This document shows, piece by piece, positions 7,556 to 14,506 of a stretch of 32,728 bases of DNA (position 1 is its first letter; each line of letters opens with the position of its first letter). A program made the position numbers and the translations under genes. The notes below the pieces were generated by a model. It saw nothing but the letters and a program-made list of their open reading frames with translations, did no database searches and was not told where the DNA came from. Source of the stretch: Candidatus Buchananbacteria bacterium. GTDB taxonomy: Bacteria; Patescibacteriota; Patescibacteriia; CAIXNZ01. The DNA lies in NCBI GenBank assembly GCA_030592165.1, contig JAUVKC010000002.1:1-32728 (forward strand), read 5' to 3'.

Positions 7556-8344
7556 ATGACTAAAAAAATAAAAAAACCCAGCGTCGCATTTATCAGCTTA
7601 ACGTCTTGTGAAGGTTGTCAGTTTGCTATGCTTGATTTACATGGTAAATTTTTTGAGTTAACAAAGTACATTGATTTGGATGAAATTCGTTTACTTGAAG
7701 ACGAAAAAGAACGTTCTCATTATGATATAGCTTTTGTTGAAGGTAATCCTGTGACTAAGGAAAATTTACGCACCTTAAAGCGTATCCGTAAAATCTCCGA
7801 TGTAGTAGTTGTTTTAGGCGGCTGTGCTGATATTGGTGGGGTTTGGGAAATAAAAAATTATCATGATTATAAAAAAATTGGTGCTTATGTGTATAAGGAA
7901 TGTGAGACTATTGAAAATGAAAAAATTATTGAAGTACCTAAGGCGATTAAAGTTGACTATGTTTTGCCAGGTTGCCCGATAGATGCTCAGAATTTTTTAG
8001 ATCTGGTATATAGTTTGATTAATGGCAAGCCATGGGCCTTGAAAATGAATCCGGTTTGTTATGAATGTCAGATAAATAAAAATCCATGTCTATTGCAGGA
8101 AGGTAAAATATGTTTTGGCCCAATAGCTGTTGGTGGTTGCAATTCAGTTTGTTTAAACTCACGTCAAGAATGTTGGGCTTGTCGAGGTATCTTGGATCAG
8201 TCAGATGAAAAAATAACTAATTTAATAAAAATACTTGCTCATCATGGCTGGACAAAAGATGATATAATTGAAAAAATGGAATTTTTCGGAGCAAGGGATA
8301 GAATTGAAAAAGCTTTAGTAACTCCTGAAAAGAAAAAGAAATAA
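7556..8344 (+). CDS. hydD: Group 3b [NiFe]-hydrogenase small subunit HydD
   Basis: The small subunit carries the 4Fe-4S clusters that connect the NiFe site in HydA to the HydB/HydG electron-transfer arm. The 262-residue protein has the proximal-cluster pair SLTSCEGCQFAMLD at ~15-28, a third ligand in VLGGCADIGG, a fourth in VLPGCPIDAQNF, and then a cysteine-rich C-terminal part (CYECQINKNPC, GKICFGPIAVGGCNSVC, QECWACRG) fitting two further clusters. No Tat signal is present, as expected of a cytosolic group 3 enzyme. It is separated from hydA by three unrelated genes but keeps the relative order B-G-D-A. Confidence 0.93.
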   Translation: MTKKIKKPSVAFISLTSCEGCQFAMLDLHGKFFELTKYIDLDEIRLLEDEKERSHYDIAFVEGNPVTKENLRTLKRIRKISDVVVVLGGCADIGGVWEIKNYHDYKKIGAYVYKECETIENEKIIEVPKAIKVDYVLPGCPIDAQNFLDLVYSLINGKPWALKMNPVCYECQINKNPCLLQEGKICFGPIAVGGCNSVCLNSRQECWACRGILDQSDEKITNLIKILAHHGWTKDDIIEKMEFFGARDRIEKALVTPEKKKK

Positions 8345-8370
8345 TTTTAAATAAAATTTTTAGTATAATT

Positions 8371-8401
8371 AAAAAAGACGAGAAATTTCTCGTCTTTTTT
8401 T
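8371..8401. terminator. Bidirectional terminator between hydD and the zinc-ribbon gene
   Basis: AAAAAAGACGAG and CTCGTCTTTTTT form a near-perfect palindrome with A and T tracts on either side, serving both convergent genes. Confidence 0.9.
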
Positions 8402-8411
8402 GTTTTTGAGG

Positions 8412-8867
8412 TTAATTGTGTTGTTTTAGTATTGATTTTTCTTCTTTATACACTTGGAGTGCATTTAGAATAGCATCATTTTCTTGCTCTTTTTTTTGAC
8501 TCGCCATTTTAATGACCTTGGCAGTTTGAGTAATCATGGCAGTTACTTGAGCTTCATGTGACATTACGGCTGGAATAGTTTTTGCATAAGGTCCTGGTAT
8601 TTGAGACCAGTGATCTGTTCCACAATTACATATTCCACCATCGTCAATGAATCCTCCACATCCAGAGCAACTATTCCCGAATTGACCAGGATATATTGGT
8701 TTGTCATAGTCAATGGTGAAATGTTCTTGGCCGAGATCTTTTGCAAGTGCATCAAATACCAGCTGTGTTTGATGTTTGTCCCGTGTTCCTCTTTGAAGTA
8801 AGGAAATTGCGCAGGCGCTTAAAACACCTATCTTTTCCGCTTTGTTGGTCGTAGCAACCTTTTTCAT
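8412..8867 (-). CDS. Unknown protein with a cysteine-rich zinc-ribbon-like motif
   Basis: I do not recognise this 151-residue protein. The middle contains CSGCGGFIDDGGICNCG (~70-86), with four cysteines in a CxxC...CxC arrangement that could bind zinc. A helical, Ala/Lys-rich tail follows. There is no signal peptide or membrane segment. Unlike its neighbours it has a consensus minus-strand promoter (TTGACA, 17 bp, TATGAT), a ~69-nt leader with an 8-bp inverted repeat, and a strong Shine-Dalgarno site (GGAGG just upstream of ATG 8867). Its position between hydD and hydA may be incidental. The strong initiation signals support a real gene. Confidence 0.7.
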   Translation of the reverse strand: MKKVATTNKAEKIGVLSACAISLLQRGTRDKHQTQLVFDALAKDLGQEHFTIDYDKPIYPGQFGNSCSGCGGFIDDGGICNCGTDHWSQIPGPYAKTIPAVMSHEAQVTAMITQTAKVIKMASQKKEQENDAILNALQVYKEEKSILKQHN

Positions 8868-8901
8868 GTTAGATTCCTCCGTTTTTGTTGTTAATGTTTC
8901 C

Positions 8902-8926
8902 TTACTAGTAGTTTTAGCACTAGTAA
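8902..8926 (-). promoter_or_regulatory. Inverted repeat in the leader of the zinc-ribbon gene
   Basis: TTACTAGT (8902-8909) and ACTAGTAA (8919-8926) form a perfect 8-bp inverted repeat just downstream of the predicted transcription start; it could be a repressor site or an mRNA hairpin. Confidence 0.5.
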
Positions 8927-8942
8927 AGATCTTCTTTTTTTT

Positions 8943-8971
8943 ATCATAATTGGTATTGATGATTTTGTCAA
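8943..8971 (-). promoter_or_regulatory. Consensus sigma-70-type promoter (minus strand)
   Basis: Read on the minus strand, TTGACA (8971-8966), 17-bp spacer, TATGAT (8948-8943). The start is expected near 8936. Confidence 0.8.
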
Positions 8972-8992
8972 GTTTTAAACAAATTGAAAATT

Positions 8993-9001
8993 TGTTATAA
9001 T
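8993..9001 (+). promoter_or_regulatory. Extended -10 promoter for the 9033/9262 gene pair
   Basis: TGTTATAAT is a perfect extended -10; predicted start ~9008, 25 nt before ATG 9033. Confidence 0.55.
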
Positions 9002-9032
9002 ATAATAAATTAATTATTAATTAAAGATCCAT

Positions 9033-9260
9033 ATGACAAAGTTTTTGACTTTTAATATAGATAAAGCTTACCAGGAAATTAAAGAAAGAGCAGAAGCAGA
9101 AGCAGTTACTAATAAAAATGCTTGGGATAGTTATGTTGAAGAATATATTAACGAAAAGATAAGTGTTGGGGAGTTACACCCTGACACAAATAACGAGGAG
9201 TGTATTACTAACTTGAAATCCCGTTGGGAAATTTATAAAAATAATATAAATATACATTAA
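9033..9260 (+). CDS. Small hypothetical protein upstream of the 4Fe-4S protein
   Basis: I do not recognise this 75-residue soluble protein. It is rich in Glu, Lys and Asn, begins MTKFLTFNIDKAYQEIKERA and is predicted mainly helical, with no cysteine cluster or membrane segment. It is probably cotranscribed and translationally coupled with the next gene, whose ATG begins one base after this stop (TAATATG junction). That links it to iron-sulfur redox metabolism by context only. Confidence 0.65.
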   Translation: MTKFLTFNIDKAYQEIKERAEAEAVTNKNAWDSYVEEYINEKISVGELHPDTNNEECITNLKSRWEIYKNNINIH

Positions 9261-9261
9261 T

Positions 9262-9987
9262 ATGAAAAGAAAAATAATTCAAATCAATGAAGAAAAATGT
9301 AATGGTTGTGGTAATTGCATCAATATTTGTGCTGAGGCAGCTTTAGAGCTAGTTGATGGCAAAGCCAAGGTTGTTAAAGATTTTTATTGTGATGGAATGG
9401 GAGCTTGTCTGGATGTTTGCCCTGTTGACGCCTTGAAAATTGTTGAAGCTGATGTTGCAGAATACGACCCTGAAAAAACTCAAGAACATGTAAAAGCGAT
9501 TCGTGGCGAGGAAGCTGCAAAAAAAGTTCATGGAATCGCTAAAGACGATAATTTAGCTTGTGGTTGTCCTGGGACAACATTGAGAGAAATTGAGCTTGAT
9601 GATTCAAAGGAGAAAAGTGATTTAGAGATTACTTCACAATTAACCCAATGGCCAGTTCAATTAAATTTACTTGGTCCTGGGGCACCCTTTTTTGATGATT
9701 CAGATTTATTAATCTGTGCTGATTGTGTTCCTTTTGCAGAACCAAATCTTCACCAAGTTTTATTAAAAGGAAGGTCTGTAGTAATTGGTTGTCCAAAATT
9801 TGATGATTCTCAAACTCATATTAACAAGTTAAGCGAAATTTTTAAAAGTCATAATATTAAATCTATTACAGTTGCGATCATGGAGGTTCCTTGCTGTAAT
9901 GGTTTGTTGACTGTAGTTGAAGAAGCCTTGAAACTTTCCGGTAAAGATATCCCTATGGAAACTAAAATTGTTAAAATTCAAAAATAA
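9262..9987 (+). CDS. 4Fe-4S dicluster ferredoxin-type protein with a cysteine-containing C-terminal domain
   Basis: The N-terminal part (~1-65) is a two-cluster ferredoxin domain: CNGCGNCINICAEAAL and CDGMGACLDVCPVDAL. The C-terminal ~150 residues contain CGCPGTT, LICADCVPFAEPN, VIGCPKFDD and MEVPCCNGL, a pattern found in a family of iron-sulfur proteins of anaerobes that are usually annotated only as 4Fe-4S binding proteins. The 241-residue protein is cytosolic. Lying between hydD and hydA, it may be an electron partner of the hydrogenase (inference from context). A strong terminator follows. Confidence 0.85.
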   Translation: MKRKIIQINEEKCNGCGNCINICAEAALELVDGKAKVVKDFYCDGMGACLDVCPVDALKIVEADVAEYDPEKTQEHVKAIRGEEAAKKVHGIAKDDNLACGCPGTTLREIELDDSKEKSDLEITSQLTQWPVQLNLLGPGAPFFDDSDLLICADCVPFAEPNLHQVLLKGRSVVIGCPKFDDSQTHINKLSEIFKSHNIKSITVAIMEVPCCNGLLTVVEEALKLSGKDIPMETKIVKIQK

Positions 9988-9993
9988 TTATTT

Positions 9994-10038
9994 AAAACAA
10001 GCAGGCGTTTTGAATTACCCAAAAACTGCTTGTTTTTT
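9994..10038 (+). terminator. Terminator after the 4Fe-4S protein gene
   Basis: AAAACAAGCAG (9994-10004) pairs perfectly with CTGCTTGTTTT (10026-10036), followed by T residues. Confidence 0.88.
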
Positions 10039-10063
10039 GGTTTTAAATTTTATTTAAATAGGG

Positions 10064-10069
10064 TATAAT
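10064..10069 (+). promoter_or_regulatory. -10 element for hydA
   Basis: TATAAT at 10064-10069 predicts a start at about 10076. The ~60-nt leader includes a dispersed hairpin repeat (10102-10130). Confidence 0.5.
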
Positions 10070-10101
10070 TAAGTCATCTAATTCCTTTATATAAAATAGA
10101 A

Positions 10102-10130
10102 TCACACTTCGACTGGGCTCAGTGTGACAT
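10102..10130 (+). repeat. Dispersed hairpin repeat, copy 1 (hydA leader)
   Basis: TCACACT and AGTGTGA flank a 12-nt loop. The 26-nt core CACTTCGACTGGGCTCAGTG+TGACAT occurs again at 26490-26515 with two differences. Confidence 0.85.
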
Positions 10131-10136
10131 TTGAAT

Positions 10137-11402
10137 ATGTCCAAAAAAACTATAAAAATTAATCATATAGCAAAGATGGAGGGGCACGCAGGATTTGTTG
10201 CTCATATACTTGATGGTGATGTGAAAAAGGCTAAAATGGAGACTCATGAAGGCGCCAGATTGATTGAGGGTGTTGTTTTAGGCCGTGACTATTTTGAAGT
10301 TCCAATGATTACTGCCAGGATTTGTGGGATATGTCCGATTGTCCATTTTTTATCTTCAACTCATGCTATCGAAGAAGCTTTTGGAATTAAAGTATCTAGC
10401 CAAACCTTTTTGATAAGAAAAGTAATGGAACATTTGCAAATTATCCACTCACATGCTTTGCATCTGTTTTTTTTGTCGTTACCTGATTTTTTTGAGATTG
10501 AAAATGATTTAAATTTTATAAAAAAATATCCTAAAGAAACAGAGGCTGTGATCAGAGTTCGCCAGTTTGCTATTGATATGGTTGAATTGATTGGCGGTAG
10601 AGTAGTTCATCCTTTGACGATGGAAGTTGGCGGGTTTAAAAAACTTCCTTCAATTGAAGAGGTTAATAAATTAATGCAAAGATTTAATTCAGTTATTGAA
10701 GATGGTATTTTTGTTACTGAATTTGCCAGGAAAATAAATTATCCAAAATTTAAGCGTGAAACTGAATTTGTTTCATTGTATAGCCAAAATGACTATGAGA
10801 TTTTATGGGGTGATATTATGACAAGTCATGGTAAAAAAATGAAGCCCAAAGAATTTTATAAGATGATCAAAGAACATCATCAGCCATTTGAAAAAGTTAA
10901 AAGAACAACTTATTTGGGGAAACCATATTTTTCCGGAGCTTTGGCCAGAATAAATAATAATTTTGATAAGTTAAATCCAAAAGCTAAAAAATTATGGAAG
11001 GAATCTAAACAAGAAATTCCTTGTTATAATACATTTTATAATGTTTATGCTCAGGCAGTTGAAATTATTCATAGCCTTGAGTCTATTAAATCAATATTTA
11101 AACAGCTTGGTAAAATAGATCAGAAAATTATTAAAGTTAAGGTTGTAACTAGAGCAGGTGAGGGTTGGGGCGCTGTTGAAGCACCGCGAGGGATTTTACT
11201 TGATTATTATAAGTTTGATAAAAACGGTAAAGTTTTAGAAGCCAATATAATTTCACCTACATCTCAGTTCCTTGCTAATTTAGAAGCTGATTTGTTTGAA
11301 TATCTGCCAAATGTATATAAAATGCCTTTAAAACAGCGCAGAAGCAAAATTAGAACACTTGTCAGGGCATATGATCCATGTATAAGTTGTGCTACACATT
11401 AA
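10137..11402 (+). CDS. hydA: Group 3b [NiFe]-hydrogenase large (catalytic) subunit HydA
   Basis: HydA holds the NiFe(CN)2CO site that interconverts H2 with protons and electrons in the cytosol. The 421-residue protein has the N-terminal nickel-ligand motif RICGICPIVH (61-70, Cys63/Cys66) and the C-terminal motif DPCISCATH (413-421, Cys415/Cys418). The stop codon comes immediately after the final His. Normally residues beyond this His are removed by a maturation endopeptidase; here no tail exists, so the enzyme would need no processing. The start is ATG 10137 (MSKKTIKINHIAKMEGH), rather than the TTG at 10131 that abuts the repeat. There is no Shine-Dalgarno site. Confidence 0.95.
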   Translation: MSKKTIKINHIAKMEGHAGFVAHILDGDVKKAKMETHEGARLIEGVVLGRDYFEVPMITARICGICPIVHFLSSTHAIEEAFGIKVSSQTFLIRKVMEHLQIIHSHALHLFFLSLPDFFEIENDLNFIKKYPKETEAVIRVRQFAIDMVELIGGRVVHPLTMEVGGFKKLPSIEEVNKLMQRFNSVIEDGIFVTEFARKINYPKFKRETEFVSLYSQNDYEILWGDIMTSHGKKMKPKEFYKMIKEHHQPFEKVKRTTYLGKPYFSGALARINNNFDKLNPKAKKLWKESKQEIPCYNTFYNVYAQAVEIIHSLESIKSIFKQLGKIDQKIIKVKVVTRAGEGWGAVEAPRGILLDYYKFDKNGKVLEANIISPTSQFLANLEADLFEYLPNVYKMPLKQRRSKIRTLVRAYDPCISCATH

Positions 11403-11490
11403 ATTTTAGGTTTAGATTTTATTTTAATGAAAGAATCGTAAATCCTCAAAATATCAAAATTAAAGATAAGGTAATATTTAATTAATATAT

Positions 11491-12744
11491 ATGACTACTC
11501 AAATCGTTATTTTATTTGTCTTGCTGGTTATGTCAGCTATTTTTTCTGGTATAGAATTAGCCTTTTTTTCACTTAGTGATATCAAGGTTAGAAACTTAGT
11601 TGATAAAAAAGTAAAAAACGCTCAAAAAGTTCAAAAATTAAAGTCAAACCCCGAGAAATTACTAATCACTATACTAATTGGGAATAATGTTGTTAATATT
11701 GGCGCTGCTTCGCTTGCTACTGTATTAGCTACTGATGCTTTTGGTTCAAGTGGGGTGGGGATAGCTACAGGTGTTATGACTTTATTAGTTTTAATTTTTG
11801 GTGAAATAACTCCAAAGTCAATTGCTAACGCAAAAAATGAAAAGATTAGTTTGTTAATGGCTAGGCCATTACTTTTATTAATGTATATTTTGTACCCGAT
11901 AATTGTAATTTTGGAATTGATAACTAAATTAATTACTAAAGTAACTGGTGCTCAAGATGGGGCGTTGGTTTCAGAAGAAGAATTAAAGACAATGGCTAAA
12001 ATGGGAGTAGAGGAAAGGGTAATTGAAGGTTACGAGGGTGAAATGATAAGTAAGGTTTTTGAGCTAAATGATATTACAGCCGAAGATGTTATGACTGTAA
12101 AATCAGAAATGCAGGTAATTGATTCACAAATGCTTTTAGCTGATGCTTTACCAATTATCTCAAGTTCACCATTTTCTAGAATACCAATTTATGATGACGA
12201 AAAATTAAATATTGTCGGAGTGATATATGCAAAAGATGTTTTAATAGAAGGCGCCAAATGTGTAGTTAGTCCTTCAGAATATGATCATAAAGGTATTAAA
12301 TTGGCTGATATTGCCAGAAAACCACTTTTTGTCCCTGAAAATATACTAATAAATGATTTGCTAAAAGATTTTCAAAAAAGAAGAATCCAAATTGCTATAG
12401 TAGTTGATGAAGCGGGTACAATTCAGGGTTTAATTACCTTAGAAGATATATTAGAAGAAATCGTCGGTGAAATAATTGATGAAACAGATATTGAAAAAGA
12501 TTTAATTAAACGATTGGATAAGAAAAGCATTTTAGTTGATGGTATGACAGAAATAGAAGATGTTAATGATTTTTTTAACATAACTATCAAAGCACCTCGT
12601 AAGGAATTTATTTCAAAGTTTCTTTTGGACAGATTTAAAAAAATACCAGAAACAGGTGATGAATTAGAAATCGACGAAATAACTTATTTTATCAGTGATG
12701 CTGATGAAAAGAAAATTAAGAAAATAAGAATAAGTAAAAAATAA
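11491..12744 (+). CDS. CNNM/CorC (HlyC) family membrane protein with CBS pair
   Basis: Proteins of this family are implicated in Mg2+/Co2+ efflux or cation homeostasis. The 417-residue protein has an N-terminal DUF21/CNNM membrane domain (~1-150) with hydrophobic segments (IVILFVLLVMSAIFSGIE at the start) and the conserved GEITPKSIAN. A CBS-domain pair follows (~185-325; EDVMTVKSEM, FSRIPIY, LITLEDILEEIVGEI), then a CorC/HlyC C-terminal domain (~340-417). Its stop overlaps the ATG of the shortened hypA (TAATG), so the two genes are cotranscribed. Confidence 0.9.
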   Translation: MTTQIVILFVLLVMSAIFSGIELAFFSLSDIKVRNLVDKKVKNAQKVQKLKSNPEKLLITILIGNNVVNIGAASLATVLATDAFGSSGVGIATGVMTLLVLIFGEITPKSIANAKNEKISLLMARPLLLLMYILYPIIVILELITKLITKVTGAQDGALVSEEELKTMAKMGVEERVIEGYEGEMISKVFELNDITAEDVMTVKSEMQVIDSQMLLADALPIISSSPFSRIPIYDDEKLNIVGVIYAKDVLIEGAKCVVSPSEYDHKGIKLADIARKPLFVPENILINDLLKDFQKRRIQIAIVVDEAGTIQGLITLEDILEEIVGEIIDETDIEKDLIKRLDKKSILVDGMTEIEDVNDFFNITIKAPRKEFISKFLLDRFKKIPETGDELEIDEITYFISDADEKKIKKIRISKK

Positions 12745-12998
12745 TGCATGATTTACACGAAGCTAATAAAATTTTAAAAATAATATTGGAATACGCTAAG
12801 GAAAATAATTTACAAAAAGTTAGCAGGGCTGTTATAAATTTAGGAATTATTGAAGAACATGGTCAGGAAATTTCTCCTGAAAATATTGAGTTTAATATTA
12901 ATGTTCTGGCTAAAGGGACAGTGGCTGAAAATATTGAATTAGTTATAAATAAAGTAAAAAGTGAGTCATGGGAATTAAAAGAGATTGAGGGTGAATAA
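12744..12998 (+). CDS. HypA-like nickel chaperone lacking the zinc-binding domain
   Basis: HypA inserts nickel into the hydrogenase large subunit together with HypB. The 84 residues match the HypA nickel-binding part: MHDL at the start (His2 is the nickel ligand), a VINLGIIEEHGQEISPENI segment, and NVLAKGTVAENIELVINKV. In ordinary HypA (about 115 residues) this point is followed by a zinc domain with two CxxC pairs. Here the sequence passes straight to SWELKEIEGE and contains no cysteine at all. No frameshift is needed to explain this, so it appears to be a natural deletion of the zinc loop. It could still bind nickel through His2. Overlap with the preceding stop indicates coupling. Confidence 0.78.
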   Translation: MHDLHEANKILKIILEYAKENNLQKVSRAVINLGIIEEHGQEISPENIEFNINVLAKGTVAENIELVINKVKSESWELKEIEGE

Positions 12999-13063
12999 GA
13001 AAAAAGAAATTAGTTATTAGAAATTTGAAATTAGTAAAATGAAGTGATTTATTTAATTTTTTT

Positions 13064-13072
13064 TGCTATAAT
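13064..13072 (+). promoter_or_regulatory. Extended -10 promoter of pgk (predicted leaderless)
   Basis: TGCTATAAT ends seven bases before the A of ATG 13079, which is therefore the expected +1. This is the clearest leaderless example on the plus strand. Confidence 0.7.
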
Positions 13073-13078
13073 ATAGCT

Positions 13079-14275
13079 ATGAAAATAAAAACAATAAAAC
13101 AAACAAAAAATCTCAAAAACAAAATAGTTTTACTCAGAGTGGATTATAATGTGGCAATTAAAGGTGGTAAGGTTTTGGATACACAAAGGCTTGAACGAAG
13201 TTATTCAACAATTAATTATTTGCTTAAAAATAAGGCTAAGGTTGTTTTAATTTCTCATTTAGGCAGGCCAGGAGGTAAAAAGAATAAAAAATTTAGTCTT
13301 AAACCAGTTGTTAAATATTTGAATAAAATCACCAAAAAGAATGTATTTTTTATTAATGATTGTATTGGTGAAAAAGTGCAAAATAAGATTGCACAGCTTA
13401 AAGCTGGGCAAATTTTGCTTTTAGAGAATGTGCGGTTTTATCCTGGTGAAGAAAAAAATGATCCTAAATTTGCCCAAGAACTTGCTTCATTAGGCGATAT
13501 TTTTGTAAATGATGCTTTTGCTATGTGCCATCGTAAACATGCTTCTGTTTCAGCGGTTGAAAATTATTTGCCAGCTTATGCAGGATTTAATTTACTAGAT
13601 GAAATAGAGAATTTAAGTAAAGTCTTGAAAGGTTATAAAAGACCAGCCGTAGCTATTATTGGCGGAGCGAAAATTTCAACCAAAATTAAAGTAATTGAAA
13701 ATTTAGCCAAGAAATACGATTATATTTTGATTGGTGGTGCTTTGGCTAATAATTTTTTTGCTGCTCAAAAAATTAATATTGGTATGTCAAAATATGAGGA
13801 AGATTATGTGAAATTAGCAGCTCAATTATATAAGAAATATAAAAATAAAATTATATTACCAATTGATGTGAAAATAACTAATAGTGTTTTAAAAAATGCC
13901 AAACCAGTTAATATGAGTGTTATTGAACTTAATAATATTAAACAAAAGCAATGGCTGATTGCTGATATTGGACCTAAGACAGAAATATTTTATGAACATT
14001 TGATACAGCAGGCAAAAACTTTAATTTATAATGGTGCTATGGGGATTTTTGAAATAAAAAATTTCAGTCATGGAACATATTTTATTACTGAAAAAGTTGC
14101 TATGAAAAGTCTTGATGATACTTTTTCTGTAGTTGGTGGGGGAGAGACTTTGGTTGCTTTGCATAATATTGGCATGAAGAAATATCCGGATTTTGTTTCA
14201 ACTGCTGGTGGTGCGATGCTAGAATTTCTCGAAGGTAAAATTTTACCTGGTATAAAACCATTAATTAAAAAATAA
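13079..14275 (+). CDS. pgk: Phosphoglycerate kinase
   Basis: PGK transfers phosphate from 1,3-bisphosphoglycerate to ADP, the first ATP-yielding step of glycolysis. At 398 residues it has the usual length. Signatures are LLRVDYNVAIKGGKV (~19), ISHLGRPGGK (~59), LLENVRFYPGEEKND, DAFAMCHRKHASVS, AIIGGAKISTKI and the nucleotide-site GGGETLVAL where most homologues have GGGDT. Its stop overlaps the following small gene (TAATG). It starts a glycolytic cluster pgk-orf-eno. Confidence 0.97.
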   Translation: MKIKTIKQTKNLKNKIVLLRVDYNVAIKGGKVLDTQRLERSYSTINYLLKNKAKVVLISHLGRPGGKKNKKFSLKPVVKYLNKITKKNVFFINDCIGEKVQNKIAQLKAGQILLLENVRFYPGEEKNDPKFAQELASLGDIFVNDAFAMCHRKHASVSAVENYLPAYAGFNLLDEIENLSKVLKGYKRPAVAIIGGAKISTKIKVIENLAKKYDYILIGGALANNFFAAQKINIGMSKYEEDYVKLAAQLYKKYKNKIILPIDVKITNSVLKNAKPVNMSVIELNNIKQKQWLIADIGPKTEIFYEHLIQQAKTLIYNGAMGIFEIKNFSHGTYFITEKVAMKSLDDTFSVVGGGETLVALHNIGMKKYPDFVSTAGGAMLEFLEGKILPGIKPLIKK

Positions 14276-14490
14276 TGAAATTAGATCAGGTCGAATTTAT
14301 TGAAAATAAATTATTAGAAATCAGAAAGATTATCAGCCTAGATGATGCTTATCAAATATGTGGTGATATAATATCTAATGCTGGTGATGATATGCTGGAC
14401 GGACATATTGATGAAATGTTAAAAGCGATGGGTTACGATAAGTTTTGTCGAAAAAAAATAAGTAAAATAATTAAAGAAATACAAAATTAA
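14275..14490 (+). CDS. Small hypothetical protein between pgk and eno
   Basis: I do not recognise this 71-residue protein. It is soluble, predicted helical, with an acidic central part (NAGDDMLDGHIDEML) and a basic C-terminus, and two cysteines. The ATG overlaps the pgk stop by one base (TAATG), so it is expressed with pgk by coupling, and eno begins 16 bp downstream. Tight packing in a glycolytic operon argues for a real gene. Confidence 0.65.
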   Translation: MKLDQVEFIENKLLEIRKIISLDDAYQICGDIISNAGDDMLDGHIDEMLKAMGYDKFCRKKISKIIKEIQN

Positions 14491-14506
14491 AAAATAAAAT
14501 AATTAC

